Shown one piece after another: positions 1 through 6,253 of a stretch of 6,828 bases of DNA. The position numbers and the translations under genes were made by a program. Numbering within the stretch: position 1 is the first letter of the stretch; every line of letters begins with the position of its first letter. The DNA is from Betaproteobacteria bacterium (lineage in GTDB: Bacteria; Pseudomonadota; Gammaproteobacteria; Burkholderiales; Nitrosomonadaceae). The stretch covers positions 1-6,828 of the forward strand of contig JAHZIU010000135.1 in assembly GCA_022601315.1 (NCBI GenBank), written 5' to 3'. The notes under the pieces were generated by a model. The model was not told the DNA's origin and did no database searches. It saw only the letters and a list, made by a program, of their open reading frames with translations.

Positions 1-98
1 AAGAACGTGGCAAACAAATGCGCTTTATGATGAGTAGAGGTTTTTCGTCTGAGGTAATCGGTCAGGTATTGCGCCATGTTGAGCAGGAAGGAGCATGA
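1..98 (+). CDS. recX: RecX-like regulatory protein, C-terminal end (partial)
   Basis: The window opens inside a reading frame whose first full codon is at position 3 and which encodes 31 residues before TGA at 96-98. The tail (ERGKQMRFMMSRGFSSEVIG, then a short helix) matches the end of RecX, where a basic 'K..RFL..RGFS...I..VL' helix is typical. RecX binds RecA filaments and limits RecA activity in the cytoplasm. Downstream linkage to alaS fits the recA-recX-alaS order common in beta- and gammaproteobacteria. The stop overlaps the next start as ATGA, which implies translational coupling. Only the last 31 residues are visible, so the call rests on this short motif plus context. Confidence 0.72.
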   Translation, partial: ERGKQMRFMMSRGFSSEVIGQVLRHVEQEGA

Positions 99-451
99 AA
101 AAATATTTAATTTTTTACATAATTATTGTAACAACCGCGCTGATCAGTATTAGTGTTTATGCGAATGAAATTACACCCATCAACGATGTCAAAACGTTAA
201 CGATAAATTTTGATGGCAAAGAAGTCCTCTTGAAGGGTATTACAAAAGAGCCCACGCGTATTCCAATAATGAGTCTAAAAGCTTATGTACTGGAAGATGA
301 AAGTGGTGAAGTGACTATTTTGACGAATGATGATTTACCGCTGATGAATAAGGAAATTACCATTCGGGGAAGGGTTGAAAGCCTGGCAATTATTAAAGGT
401 GAAGCATTGGGGCTGACAGTCGTTGAATTGGAGAGATACGAGTATTATTGA
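95..451 (+). CDS. Small exported OB-fold-like protein
   Basis: The gene encodes 118 residues. Residues 1-23 form a Sec-type signal peptide: Lys2-Lys3, a hydrophobic core, then VYA before Asn24, a plausible signal peptidase I site. The mature part of about 95 residues looks all-beta. It has the layout of a periplasmic OB-fold: strand 'VLLKGITKE', then '[15 protein letters not shown]' with the usual 'D.SG.' turn, then '[15 protein letters not shown]' and a final '[13 protein letters not shown]' strand. The ATG overlaps the recX stop (ATGA), and AGGA at 85-88 lies six bases upstream, so this start is well supported. The stop lies one base before the alaS ATG. The function is unknown; OB-folds bind nucleic acids, sugars or proteins, but an exported one is unlikely to act with cytoplasmic RecX or AlaRS. 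The fold call is pattern-based. Confidence 0.8.
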   Translation: MKKYLIFYIIIVTTALISISVYANEITPINDVKTLTINFDGKEVLLKGITKEPTRIPIMSLKAYVLEDESGEVTILTNDDLPLMNKEITIRGRVESLAIIKGEALGLTVVELERYEYY

Positions 452-452
452 C

Positions 453-3047
453 ATGAAAAGTAGCGAAATCAGACAAAAATTTCTTGAGTATTTCGAATCT
501 CATGGGCATACCATTGTTACTTCAAGTCCTTTGGTACCCAATAATGACCCGACATTATTATTTACCAATGCCGGTATGGTTCAGTTCAAAGATGTATTTC
601 TTGGACAGGATAATCGGCCCTACGCGCGTGCTGTCAGCTCACAACGCTGTGTACGCGCTGGCGGAAAGCATAATGACTTGGAAAATGTAGGTTATACCGC
701 GCGGCATCATACATTTTTCGAAATGTTAGGAAATTTTAGTTTTGGTGATTACTTCAAACGCAATGCGATTCAATTTTCCTGGGAGTTTCTCACCGTTTCG
801 CTAAAGATTCCGCAGGAAAAATTATGGATCTCTGTTTATGCGGAAGATGATGAAGCCGCCGATATTTGGCTGAATGAAATTGGTATCGAAAAATCCCGTT
901 TAATACGCATTGCCACTTCAGATAATTTTTGGCAAATGGGTGACACTGGACCATGCGGACCTTGTTCCGAAATTTTTTATGACCACGGCCCGGAAATTGC
1001 CGGTGGACCACCCGGTTCACCAGACGCAGATGGTGATCGTTATATTGAAATCTGGAATCTGGTGTTCATGCAGTATAACCGTGATGCTTCAGGCACGCTT
1101 AATCCGCTTCCTAAACCATCGGTGGATACGGGTATGGGTTTGGAACGTATTTCAGCCGTGATGCAACATGTTCACAGTAACTATGAAATCGATTTATTTC
1201 AAGATTTAATTAAAGCGGCGGCACGTGTTACCAATACACAGGATCTCGCAGACAATTCTCTTAAAGTCATTGCCGACCATATCCGTGCCTGTGCATTTCT
1301 GATTACGGATGGCGTCATTCCAGGCAGCGAAGGGCGTGGCTATGTTTTGCGGCGTATTATTCGTCGTGCCATTCGTCATGGTTATCGGTTGGGGCAAAAG
1401 CAACCCTTCTTTCATCATTTGGTCGATGATTTAAGCGCTGCAATGGGCCAAGCGTATCCAGAATTAGTTGAGGCGAAAGCGCGCGTAGCCGCTGTCTTAC
1501 TTCAAGAAGAAGAACGTTTTGCTGAAACGTTGGAACATGGTATGCAGGTTCTGGAAGGCGCATTAAGCCAGAATATAAAAGTACTCGATGGAGAAACTGC
1601 ATTTCGACTCTATGATACGTTTGGTTTTCCGTTGGATTTAACCGCGGATATGGCGCGTGAACGGGGTATTACTGTTGACCATGATGGTTTTGAGCAAGCC
1701 ATGGAAAAACAACGCGAACAAGCACGTGCTGCCAATAAATTCACCATGCAGGACGGTATCGAATACAGCGGAGATCAAACCGTTTTTCAGGGTTATGATA
1801 CGTTGCAATATGAAGCTCGAGTGTTAGCGATATATAAACAAGGCAGTCCGGTTGACTATATTGAAGCCGGTGATGAGGCCGTTGTTGTACTTGATCAAAC
1901 ACCTTTTTATGCAGAATCCGGTGGACAAGTCGGTGATAGCGGCGAGTTATTGGCAGGCAACGGTACTTTTGCAGTTTCAGACACACAGAAAATTCAGGCT
2001 GGTGTATTTGGCCACAAAGGGTTATTGCGCAGTGGGCGGTTGGTGATTAAGGACCAGATCATGGCCAAAGTAAACCCATTAACACGGTCCAATACGGCAA
2101 ATAACCACTCTGCCACTCATCTGTTACATGCGGCATTACGCAAGGTTTTAGGTAACCATGTCACACAAAAAGGATCACTGGTGGATGCCAACCGGACTCG
2201 CTTTGATTTTTCGCACAACGCACCATTAACCGCCGAAGAAATACGTGAAACGGAGCGTCTAGTTAACGAACAAATCAGAAATAACTGGCTGGTGGAATCT
2301 GAACTCATGAAATATGATGATGCCATTAAGCGTGGTGCTATGGCGTTATTTGGTGAAAAATATTCAGATGTTGTGCGTGTCATTGGCATGGGTGAATTTT
2401 CTACTGAGCTTTGTGGTGGTACGCATGTGGCCCAGATTGGTCAAATCGGATTTTTTAAAATTGTGATGGAAGGAGGCGTTGCTGCAGGTATCCGGCGTGT
2501 GGAAGCTGTGACAGGCAAGGTTGCGGTGGATTATGTGCAACAGCGGGAAGCGCAGTTACAGGAAATTGCCAGCACATTAAAAACGAATCCTCAGGAAGTC
2601 ACGCAAAAGATTTCTCAGATTATCGAAAATGTACGACTAACTGAAAAAGAACTGGCACGTTTAAAAACAAAATTGGCCGGTTCTCAAAGTGAAGAATTAA
2701 TTACACATGCACAAGAAATAAAAGGCATCAAAGTGTTAGCAGTCAACTTGGAAGGTGCCAATGCTAAAACGCTGCGTGACACATTAGACAAACTCAAAGA
2801 CAAGCTGAAGACTTGCGCCCTTGTATTGAGCACTATAGAGGACGGTAAAATAACCTTGATCGCTGGCGTCAGTGCAGATTTGACCAAACAAATAAAGGCG
2901 GGCGAGCTGGTTAATTTTGTCGCACAGCAAGTCGGTGGTAAAGGCGGTGGGCGCCCTGATATGGCGCAGGCTGGCGGTACACAGCCGGATCAATTACCAG
3001 CCGCACTTAAGAGTGTGAATGATTGGGTGGAAGGGAAAATAGTGTAG
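453..3047 (+). CDS. alaS: Alanyl-tRNA synthetase
   Basis: The cytoplasmic class II synthetase charges tRNA-Ala with alanine and clears mischarged Ser/Gly-tRNA-Ala. It is 864 residues long, close to the E. coli enzyme (876). The aminoacylation domain starts at [10 protein letters not shown] and shows [13 protein letters not shown] (68-80), the motif 2 region [18 protein letters not shown] (83-100), CGPCSE (168-173) and motif 3 GMGLER (227-232). The editing domain carries all four metal ligands: His552 and His556 in HSATHLLH, Cys654 and His658 in CGGTH. A coiled stretch follows, then the glycine-rich C-Ala end with [15 protein letters not shown]. The frame is open upstream to a TTG at 423, but that would overlap the preceding gene by 29 bases and add ten atypical residues. 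The ATG at 453 fits the family N-terminus. No strong Shine-Dalgarno sequence precedes it, so translational coupling to the upstream gene is likely. The gene is intact, with no missing catalytic residue. Confidence 0.98.
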   Translation: MKSSEIRQKFLEYFESHGHTIVTSSPLVPNNDPTLLFTNAGMVQFKDVFLGQDNRPYARAVSSQRCVRAGGKHNDLENVGYTARHHTFFEMLGNFSFGDYFKRNAIQFSWEFLTVSLKIPQEKLWISVYAEDDEAADIWLNEIGIEKSRLIRIATSDNFWQMGDTGPCGPCSEIFYDHGPEIAGGPPGSPDADGDRYIEIWNLVFMQYNRDASGTLNPLPKPSVDTGMGLERISAVMQHVHSNYEIDLFQDLIKAAARVTNTQDLADNSLKVIADHIRACAFLITDGVIPGSEGRGYVLRRIIRRAIRHGYRLGQKQPFFHHLVDDLSAAMGQAYPELVEAKARVAAVLLQEEERFAETLEHGMQVLEGALSQNIKVLDGETAFRLYDTFGFPLDLTADMARERGITVDHDGFEQAMEKQREQARAANKFTMQDGIEYSGDQTVFQGYDTLQYEARVLAIYKQGSPVDYIEAGDEAVVVLDQTPFYAESGGQVGDSGELLAGNGTFAVSDTQKIQAGVFGHKGLLRSGRLVIKDQIMAKVNPLTRSNTANNHSATHLLHAALRKVLGNHVTQKGSLVDANRTRFDFSHNAPLTAEEIRETERLVNEQIRNNWLVESELMKYDDAIKRGAMALFGEKYSDVVRVIGMGEFSTELCGGTHVAQIGQIGFFKIVMEGGVAAGIRRVEAVTGKVAVDYVQQREAQLQEIASTLKTNPQEVTQKISQIIENVRLTEKELARLKTKLAGSQSEELITHAQEIKGIKVLAVNLEGANAKTLRDTLDKLKDKLKTCALVLSTIEDGKITLIAGVSADLTKQIKAGELVNFVAQQVGGKGGGRPDMAQAGGTQPDQLPAALKSVNDWVEGKIV

Positions 3048-3121
3048 TCGATCTGGCTGAGTCAGACGATTACTCAAGTAGGTAGAGCTTATAATCAATT
3101 TTAGCGTTAGAGACTATAGCC

Positions 3122-3153
3122 ACAATCCCTATACTCAGAAGTAAAGGGATTGT
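3122..3153. terminator. Hairpin in the convergent gap, possible terminator
   Basis: A perfect 9-bp inverted repeat (ACAATCCCT / AGGGATTGT) flanks a 14-nt loop. It lies 75 bases after the alaS stop and just past the end of the convergent small gene at 3168. On the plus strand it is followed only by TTTA, a poor U-tract, and on the minus strand by no U-tract. It could act as a weak bidirectional terminator or as a 3'-end stabilising stem. Position and perfect pairing are observed; function is inferred. Confidence 0.5.
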
Positions 3154-3167
3154 TTAGCCAACGAGTA

Positions 3168-3440
3168 TTAACACAAAACCAGAGGGTCATCTGAGCAACC
3201 ACCATCGCCATCATGCAGATTGGCTCCACCACCTGGCTTTACTTTTTTCTCTGAGATCACCGTCTTTCCATCCGTGCCAAGATGCTTAACCGTAACGGTA
3301 CCATCGTGATTGACTTTGGTTCTAATCGTCGTACCATCTGTTTGCGGGGTGTCCTTAGTCTCGCCAATGTCACCTGCATAAGCAGGTGAAACCATCATTA
3401 CAAACAACATTGCTATAAGTACTTTTTTAAACATTTCCAT
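3168..3440 (-). CDS. Small exported protein with three 11-residue DG repeats
   Basis: The gene encodes 90 residues and I do not recognise a family. Residues 1-22 are a convincing signal peptide: Lys5-Lys6, hydrophobic core LIAMLFVMMV, then SPAYA before Gly23. The mature part, about 68 residues, is polar. It contains three in-register 11-residue units, each starting Asp-Gly and followed by a beta-prone stretch: DGTTIRTKVNH (35-45), DGTVTVKHLGT (46-56) and DGKTVISEKKV (57-67). A Gly/Asp-rich tail follows with Cys82 and Cys90 at the very C-terminus, which could form a disulfide in the periplasm. AAGGA lies seven bases upstream of the ATG, supporting this start over the Met at codon 3. A minus-strand promoter candidate lies at 3515-3542. 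The gene is convergent with alaS and stands alone, more than 250 bases from the next gene. Confidence 0.72.
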   Translation of the reverse strand: MEMFKKVLIAMLFVMMVSPAYAGDIGETKDTPQTDGTTIRTKVNHDGTVTVKHLGTDGKTVISEKKVKPGGGANLHDGDGGCSDDPLVLC

Positions 3441-3514
3441 TATTATTCCTTATTCAATAGTCATTAGAGAAAAGTACTCAAACAGATAAAACATAGCCGG
3501 GTTTGAGAATGAAT

Positions 3515-3542
3515 AATATAATTGAATATCCAGGCTTTTTAA
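3515..3542 (-). promoter_or_regulatory. Possible sigma-70 promoter of the small exported protein gene
   Basis: Read on the minus strand, TTAAAA (3542-3537) and TATATT (3520-3515) are separated by 16 bases. The -10 element matches the consensus in five of six positions; the -35 in four. Transcription would begin near 3508 and leave an untranslated leader of roughly 68 nt before the ATG at 3440. The region is AT-rich, so a chance match is possible. Confidence 0.35.
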
Positions 3543-3553
3543 TGTGAAATTAA

Positions 3554-3569
3554 GCTGCTAAATAGCAGC
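3554..3569 (-). terminator. Compact hairpin, possible terminator of the kinase/DUF3037 operon
   Basis: GCTGCT and AGCAGC pair perfectly around a four-base AAAT loop; the two inner loop ends can pair as well. On the minus strand the stem is followed by TTAATTTC, a broken U-tract, and it lies about 130 bases after the stop of the DUF3037 gene. This is consistent with a weak intrinsic terminator separating that operon from the small exported protein gene. On the plus strand no U-tract follows. Confidence 0.35.
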
Positions 3570-3581
3570 CAGTTCATCAAA

Positions 3582-3596
3582 TGATACTTAGTATCA
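3582..3596. promoter_or_regulatory. 15-bp palindrome, possible operator
   Basis: TGATACT and AGTATCA form perfect 7-bp arms around a single central T. This compact dyad is typical of a dimeric regulator site. It lies in the 259-base gap between the DUF3037 stop (3700) and the small exported protein gene (start 3440), about 40 bases upstream of that gene's candidate -35. The symmetry is observed; no cognate regulator is identified. An AT-rich gap can produce such symmetry by chance. Confidence 0.3.
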
Positions 3597-3674
3597 ATAG
3601 AAATAAAATGAACGTGCAGAGTCTATTAATAACTCCTCTCAGGGGCTATACATTTGCCATTTTTGGCTTCCCTC

Positions 3675-3690
3675 AAAACGGTAAAACGGT
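3675..3690. repeat. Tandem 8-bp duplication just downstream of the DUF3037 gene
   Basis: AAAACGGT occurs twice in direct succession (3675-3682 and 3683-3690), ten bases after the DUF3037 stop codon in the direction of transcription. It is a short tandem repeat of unknown significance, possibly a slippage product. Confidence 0.5.
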
Positions 3691-3699
3691 GTTCGCAAA

Positions 3700-4554
3700 T
3701 CAATGAACTGAATGTTTTGAAGCAAACTCAAGAATTTTTTCTTGTCGTGTGTAGGGCTGGACATTACTTCCTGTATCATGAAGCATGTCTACTGCTTCTT
3801 GGTAAGCTTTAGCACGAGAATCTTTCCCGTCAGGACCATCCACTGCAAATAATATTTTTTCAGGAGATAAATCATGATGCTTGTGTAATTCGCGCACACG
3901 AAATTCCCATTTACCACCGTGTTCAAGAATTTTGCTGGAATCCTCTTGGCTCAGATGTAGTGGTTTAATAATCTTGAATGGTGTCTTGGCATGCATTTCA
4001 ACAAAAGGGAAGGTTACGAAATATTCATCGTTCCCCACTTTCTCACGTGTATAGCGCTCGCCAACTTGGGCCTGAAACAATAAGTCACGGATGCCTCTAT
4101 CAAGTTCTGTCTCACGATATTCTTTAATAGTAAAGTTACGTTCGACATAAAAGGCAAACAATTCTTTAAGTGTTTTATTGGGATCTTCGGCCAACACGGC
4201 TCGAGGCTCGCTAAAACGTAAAATGGTTTCACGAGGGCGCAATATTTCCGCAAACATTCCTTGAGCAAACGCAACATCATTAAGCTTATAGCGCCGATCA
4301 AAGCCATGTGCTTTCAAAACACTATGAACACGACCCAATTCATCCTTTAGGGCATACATGGTAGATTTAAAAATTTTTGCATCTAACTCTTCAAAAAACT
4401 TGGTAATACGACCATGGCGACGCGTCTTCAATAGCATATAGTCAAAATAACGAGCCTTTGGTGCCATCATCAGGATGCCCACATTAGCAAACTCACCTGT
4501 TTCAATAAACGGTGCAAATCGTACAATAGTGTATTGGCAAGCGGTCTTTCTCAT
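3700..4554 (-). CDS. DUF3037 family protein, partner of the HipA-like kinase
   Basis: The protein has 284 residues from the chosen start. Residues 1 to about 135 fit DUF3037: an N-terminal YTIVRFAPFIETGEFANVGI segment, the family's 'Y.IVRF.P...GEF.NVG' signature, and a later helix around 'TLKELFAFYVERN'. The C-terminal 150 residues are a second region with a 'FPFVEMHAKTPFKIIKPLHL' strand pair and an 'EKILFAVDGPD' strand; I cannot assign it. DUF3037 proteins are often encoded beside HipA-like kinases, as here, but their biochemical role is not established. The ATG at 4554 shares an ATGA with the kinase stop. In-frame starts at 4560 (ATG) and 4566 (TTG) would lengthen the overlap. The ATGA arrangement and the family N-terminus favour 4554, though 4560 cannot be excluded. 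The gene is intact. Confidence 0.82.
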   Translation of the reverse strand: MRKTACQYTIVRFAPFIETGEFANVGILMMAPKARYFDYMLLKTRRHGRITKFFEELDAKIFKSTMYALKDELGRVHSVLKAHGFDRRYKLNDVAFAQGMFAEILRPRETILRFSEPRAVLAEDPNKTLKELFAFYVERNFTIKEYRETELDRGIRDLLFQAQVGERYTREKVGNDEYFVTFPFVEMHAKTPFKIIKPLHLSQEDSSKILEHGGKWEFRVRELHKHHDLSPEKILFAVDGPDGKDSRAKAYQEAVDMLHDTGSNVQPYTRQEKILEFASKHSVH

Positions 4555-5309
4555 TTCCATATCCAAAAGTCATCATGTTTAAATTCTTTAAGCAAAGCAT
4601 AGGCCCTATCAACATCAAAATCTACCGGCACTGTCATTTCATCATCAAAATACCACCAGGACTGCGGAATTTCTTTTAGAATTTGCGGCCAAGCCTGAAG
4701 GGCTTTTGTAAGTTTTTCATTATATTCACTGCGACGGTAAAAGTCACCGGACAGTTGCTGAAGCTGGTTTCTGAATATGTGATTATCAATTAATTTTTCT
4801 CGGTTGATTGAATAATCAAAGGCCAGATTATGATCAATCACGACCAACTCTTCTTTACCTGGTTCCCAAAATAGGTTGGGATTACCGCCGCTTTCTCCCA
4901 AGCTGCGATCGGCATTCCGTACCCACCAATCAAACACCAATACATCTTGCTGCAAATGATCAGGTACCTGTTTGATTCCTGTAAATGTTAATTCAGTTAC
5001 CTTTCGGTTCTGCTGAGAACCAAAAGCTAAACCAGCACCTAAATCTTTTAATTCCAACCCAAAATCTATATCCAGTAATTCTTCAGGAACTTCCACAAAA
5101 GTAAATGGTGCAATAGGCAATCCTATTAGCATGGCCAATCTTCCTGCTATCCATTCGCAAATCTGGCTGCGCCGACCAGCATATTTTCCTTTAACAAAAT
5201 AAGTATTGCTATCGCTACCTCGACAAATAAAAGGGAGCGTTTTTCCCTGCTCAGAACGACGTATTACTTCTACAATTTCTACCGCCATTGGCCTATATTT
5301 GTCATTCAT
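4551..5309 (-). CDS. HipA-like kinase (HipA_2 type)
   Basis: The protein has 252 residues and looks like the short, single-domain HipA-related kinases rather than full HipA (about 440 residues, with an N-subdomain 1). Visible features are SNTYFVKGKYAG, with Lys40 as the likely ATP-contacting lysine, and the helix CEWIAGRLAMLIGLPIAPF. The catalytic-loop equivalent is FDWWVRNADRSLGESGGNPN, with Asp134 in NADR and Asn143/Asn145 downstream. Asp159 in VVIDHNLAF is the metal-binding Asp. The catalytic residues seem intact, so an active Ser/Thr or small-molecule kinase is plausible; the substrate is unknown. No HipB-like antitoxin lies beside it. Instead the DUF3037 gene follows with an ATGA overlap. 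The ATG at 5309 has no clear Shine-Dalgarno. The ATG at 5288 (MAVEIVEV) has AGG a few bases upstream and is an alternative start. Confidence 0.85.
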   Translation of the reverse strand: MNDKYRPMAVEIVEVIRRSEQGKTLPFICRGSDSNTYFVKGKYAGRRSQICEWIAGRLAMLIGLPIAPFTFVEVPEELLDIDFGLELKDLGAGLAFGSQQNRKVTELTFTGIKQVPDHLQQDVLVFDWWVRNADRSLGESGGNPNLFWEPGKEELVVIDHNLAFDYSINREKLIDNHIFRNQLQQLSGDFYRRSEYNEKLTKALQAWPQILKEIPQSWWYFDDEMTVPVDFDVDRAYALLKEFKHDDFWIWK

Positions 5310-5339
5310 AGTTATAAAAACGCCGGAAATTCCAGAGGT

Positions 5340-5408
5340 ATGGTTAATAAAACGTATTTGATGTCAAGTATTACATTGTACGTATACATTCACCAAATTA
5401 TTAACCAT
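5340..5408. promoter_or_regulatory. 11-bp inverted repeat upstream of the HipA-like kinase gene
   Basis: ATGGTTAATAA (5340-5350) and TTATTAACCAT (5398-5408) are exact reverse complements separated by 47 bases, filling the gap between the phd-vapC end and the kinase start. A minus-strand TTGACA, a perfect -35 hexamer, lies between the arms at 5362-5367. The proximal arm falls where a -10 would be, but I find no good -10 match there. ACGTAT also occurs twice inside (5352-5357, 5380-5385). The layout suggests an operator or looping site for the kinase/DUF3037 operon. The repeat is observed; its role is inferred. Confidence 0.45.
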
Positions 5409-5436
5409 GTATTTACCATTTTCGACCCCCCTAAAT

Positions 5437-5856
5437 TTATAATACCGGTAGTGTTCGAATCTGGATACGATTAGCCACATGAATAAGTGTTTTGTCTTGT
5501 GTTGCTAGGGGAAGACCGCGTCTTATGGCAAGCTCCAAATAGGCTGCATCATAGGTGGTGAGTGTTTCTGAGCGGGCTAGTGCCAGGATTTCTCTGAATG
5601 CTCTACTATCTGTTTCAGTATCGGTCTCAATTGGTAGACGGGAGATCAGTTCGAGGCGTGTTGAAATTTGTGTGCTGGTAATGCGTTTTCTTCGCTCAGC
5701 TTGTACCAGAACATTGCCGAGTTCTAAATGCCAGAGATTGGGAACAAATGCGCTGCCATTTCTTAATTGTTTTAGCAAGTCATCTGTTTGCGTGGTGGCT
5801 TCATCATCAAACAGCCAGGCAGCGGCAATGGAGCAGTCAAGCACAAAGGCGCTCAT
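5437..5856 (-). CDS. vapC: VapC-type PIN-domain ribonuclease toxin
   Basis: The 139-residue protein is the usual length for a VapC. PIN-domain acidic residues are in place: Asp7 in FVLDCSIAAAWLF, Glu45 in LWHLELGNVL, Asp103 in LTTYDAAYLELA and Asp121 in LATQDKTL. These would coordinate the Mg2+ for RNA cleavage; known VapC enzymes cut tRNAs or rRNA loops. The ATG overlaps the antitoxin stop as ATGA, so toxin synthesis is coupled to that of its antidote. The active site is complete, so the toxin is probably functional. The RNA target cannot be told from sequence. Confidence 0.93.
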   Translation of the reverse strand: MSAFVLDCSIAAAWLFDDEATTQTDDLLKQLRNGSAFVPNLWHLELGNVLVQAERRKRITSTQISTRLELISRLPIETDTETDSRAFREILALARSETLTTYDAAYLELAIRRGLPLATQDKTLIHVANRIQIRTLPVL

Positions 5857-6092
5857 CGGCGCCCATCATCACGCAACGTTTTCCAATCCAAGTCATTTAA
5901 TTTTACTTGTTTACGTAGTAAACATAACTCATCAATAATTAATCCGACTTCTGATTGCTTGGCTTGTTCAGCGGGAATAAGACGTGCAATGGCTTTTCCA
6001 CGCTTGGTGATGAGTACTTCTTCTCCATTCTTCACTTTTTCCAGTAATGCGGATAGGTGTGTTTTTGCTTCAAAAGCACCAACTTCTATCAT
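5853..6092 (-). CDS. Phd/YefM-family antitoxin of the VapC toxin
   Basis: The protein has 79 residues from the ATG at 6092. The N-terminus, MIEVGAFEAKTHLSALLEKV, then NGEEVLITKRGKAIARLIP, is the classic Phd/YefM DNA-binding fold (V..FEAK..LS.LL..V..GEE..IT..GK..A.L.P). The remaining 30 residues (QSEVGLIIDELCLLRKQVKLNDLDW) should form the toxin-wrapping tail. It would bind the PIN active site and, as a dimer, repress its own promoter. An ATG three codons further upstream (6101) is in frame, but AAGGA sits directly against it. The same AAGGA lies about eight bases before the ATG at 6092, a proper ribosome-binding spacing, so 6092 is preferred. The stop overlaps the toxin start. Confidence 0.9.
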   Translation of the reverse strand: MIEVGAFEAKTHLSALLEKVKNGEEVLITKRGKAIARLIPAEQAKQSEVGLIIDELCLLRKQVKLNDLDWKTLRDDGRR

Positions 6093-6110
6093 AATAACCA
6101 TCCTTATAAA

Positions 6111-6135
6111 CTAGTATACTAGACTAGTATATTAG
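6111..6135. promoter_or_regulatory. Tandem palindromic operator of the phd-vapC operon
   Basis: Two 12-bp dyads lie side by side with one base between them: CTAGTATACTAG (6111-6122, perfect palindrome) and CTAGTATATTAG (6124-6135, one symmetric position broken). Their centres are 13 bp apart. The second overlaps the operon's -10 hexamer and the first covers the transcription start region. Paired adjacent palindromes of this kind are how Phd-type antitoxin/toxin complexes repress their own operon with cooperative binding. Confidence 0.8.
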
Positions 6136-6154
6136 GTATTGATTGTAAATTCAA
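6126..6154 (-). promoter_or_regulatory. Sigma-70 promoter of the phd-vapC operon
   Basis: On the minus strand, TTGAAT (6154-6149) and TATACT (6131-6126) are exactly 17 bases apart. The -10 matches five of six consensus bases and the -35 four of six. Transcription would start near 6119, giving a leader of about 27 nt with AAGGA before the ATG at 6092. The -10 is embedded in the upstream palindrome of the operator. Confidence 0.7.
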
Positions 6155-6224
6155 GCAAAATGTTATTAAACCATTTTGGTCATTGCTAAAGCGATCAACT
6201 GAGGTTTTAGATTCAGCTACCAGT

Positions 6225-6253
6225 TTGACCGAATATCCTGCTTAACGTATATT
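6225..6253 (+). promoter_or_regulatory. Sigma-70 promoter upstream of the transporter gene
   Basis: TTGACC (6225-6230) and TATATT (6248-6253) are separated by exactly 17 bases, each matching five of six consensus positions. The transcript would begin near 6260 and run through a leader of roughly 160 nt to the ATG at 6421. A second -10-like TACAAT at 6376-6381 has no -35 partner. Confidence 0.55.

Noticed and set aside
423..452. TTG-initiated N-terminal extension of alaS
   Set aside because: It would overlap the upstream gene by 29 bases and add ten residues unlike the family N-terminus; ATG at 453 begins the conserved [10 protein letters not shown] segment.
4551..5309. Full HipBA persistence module
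   Set aside because: The kinase is much shorter than classical HipA and no HipB-like helix-turn-helix gene is adjacent; the partner is DUF3037.
5555..5938. Plus-strand open frames across the toxin-antitoxin genes
   Set aside because: They are antisense to two genes with clear families and active-site residues, have low-complexity Ser-rich translations and no recognisable domain.
6156..6178. 7-bp inverted repeat CAAAATG/CATTTTG
   Set aside because: Short, AT-rich and without a U-tract or promoter overlap; likely chance.
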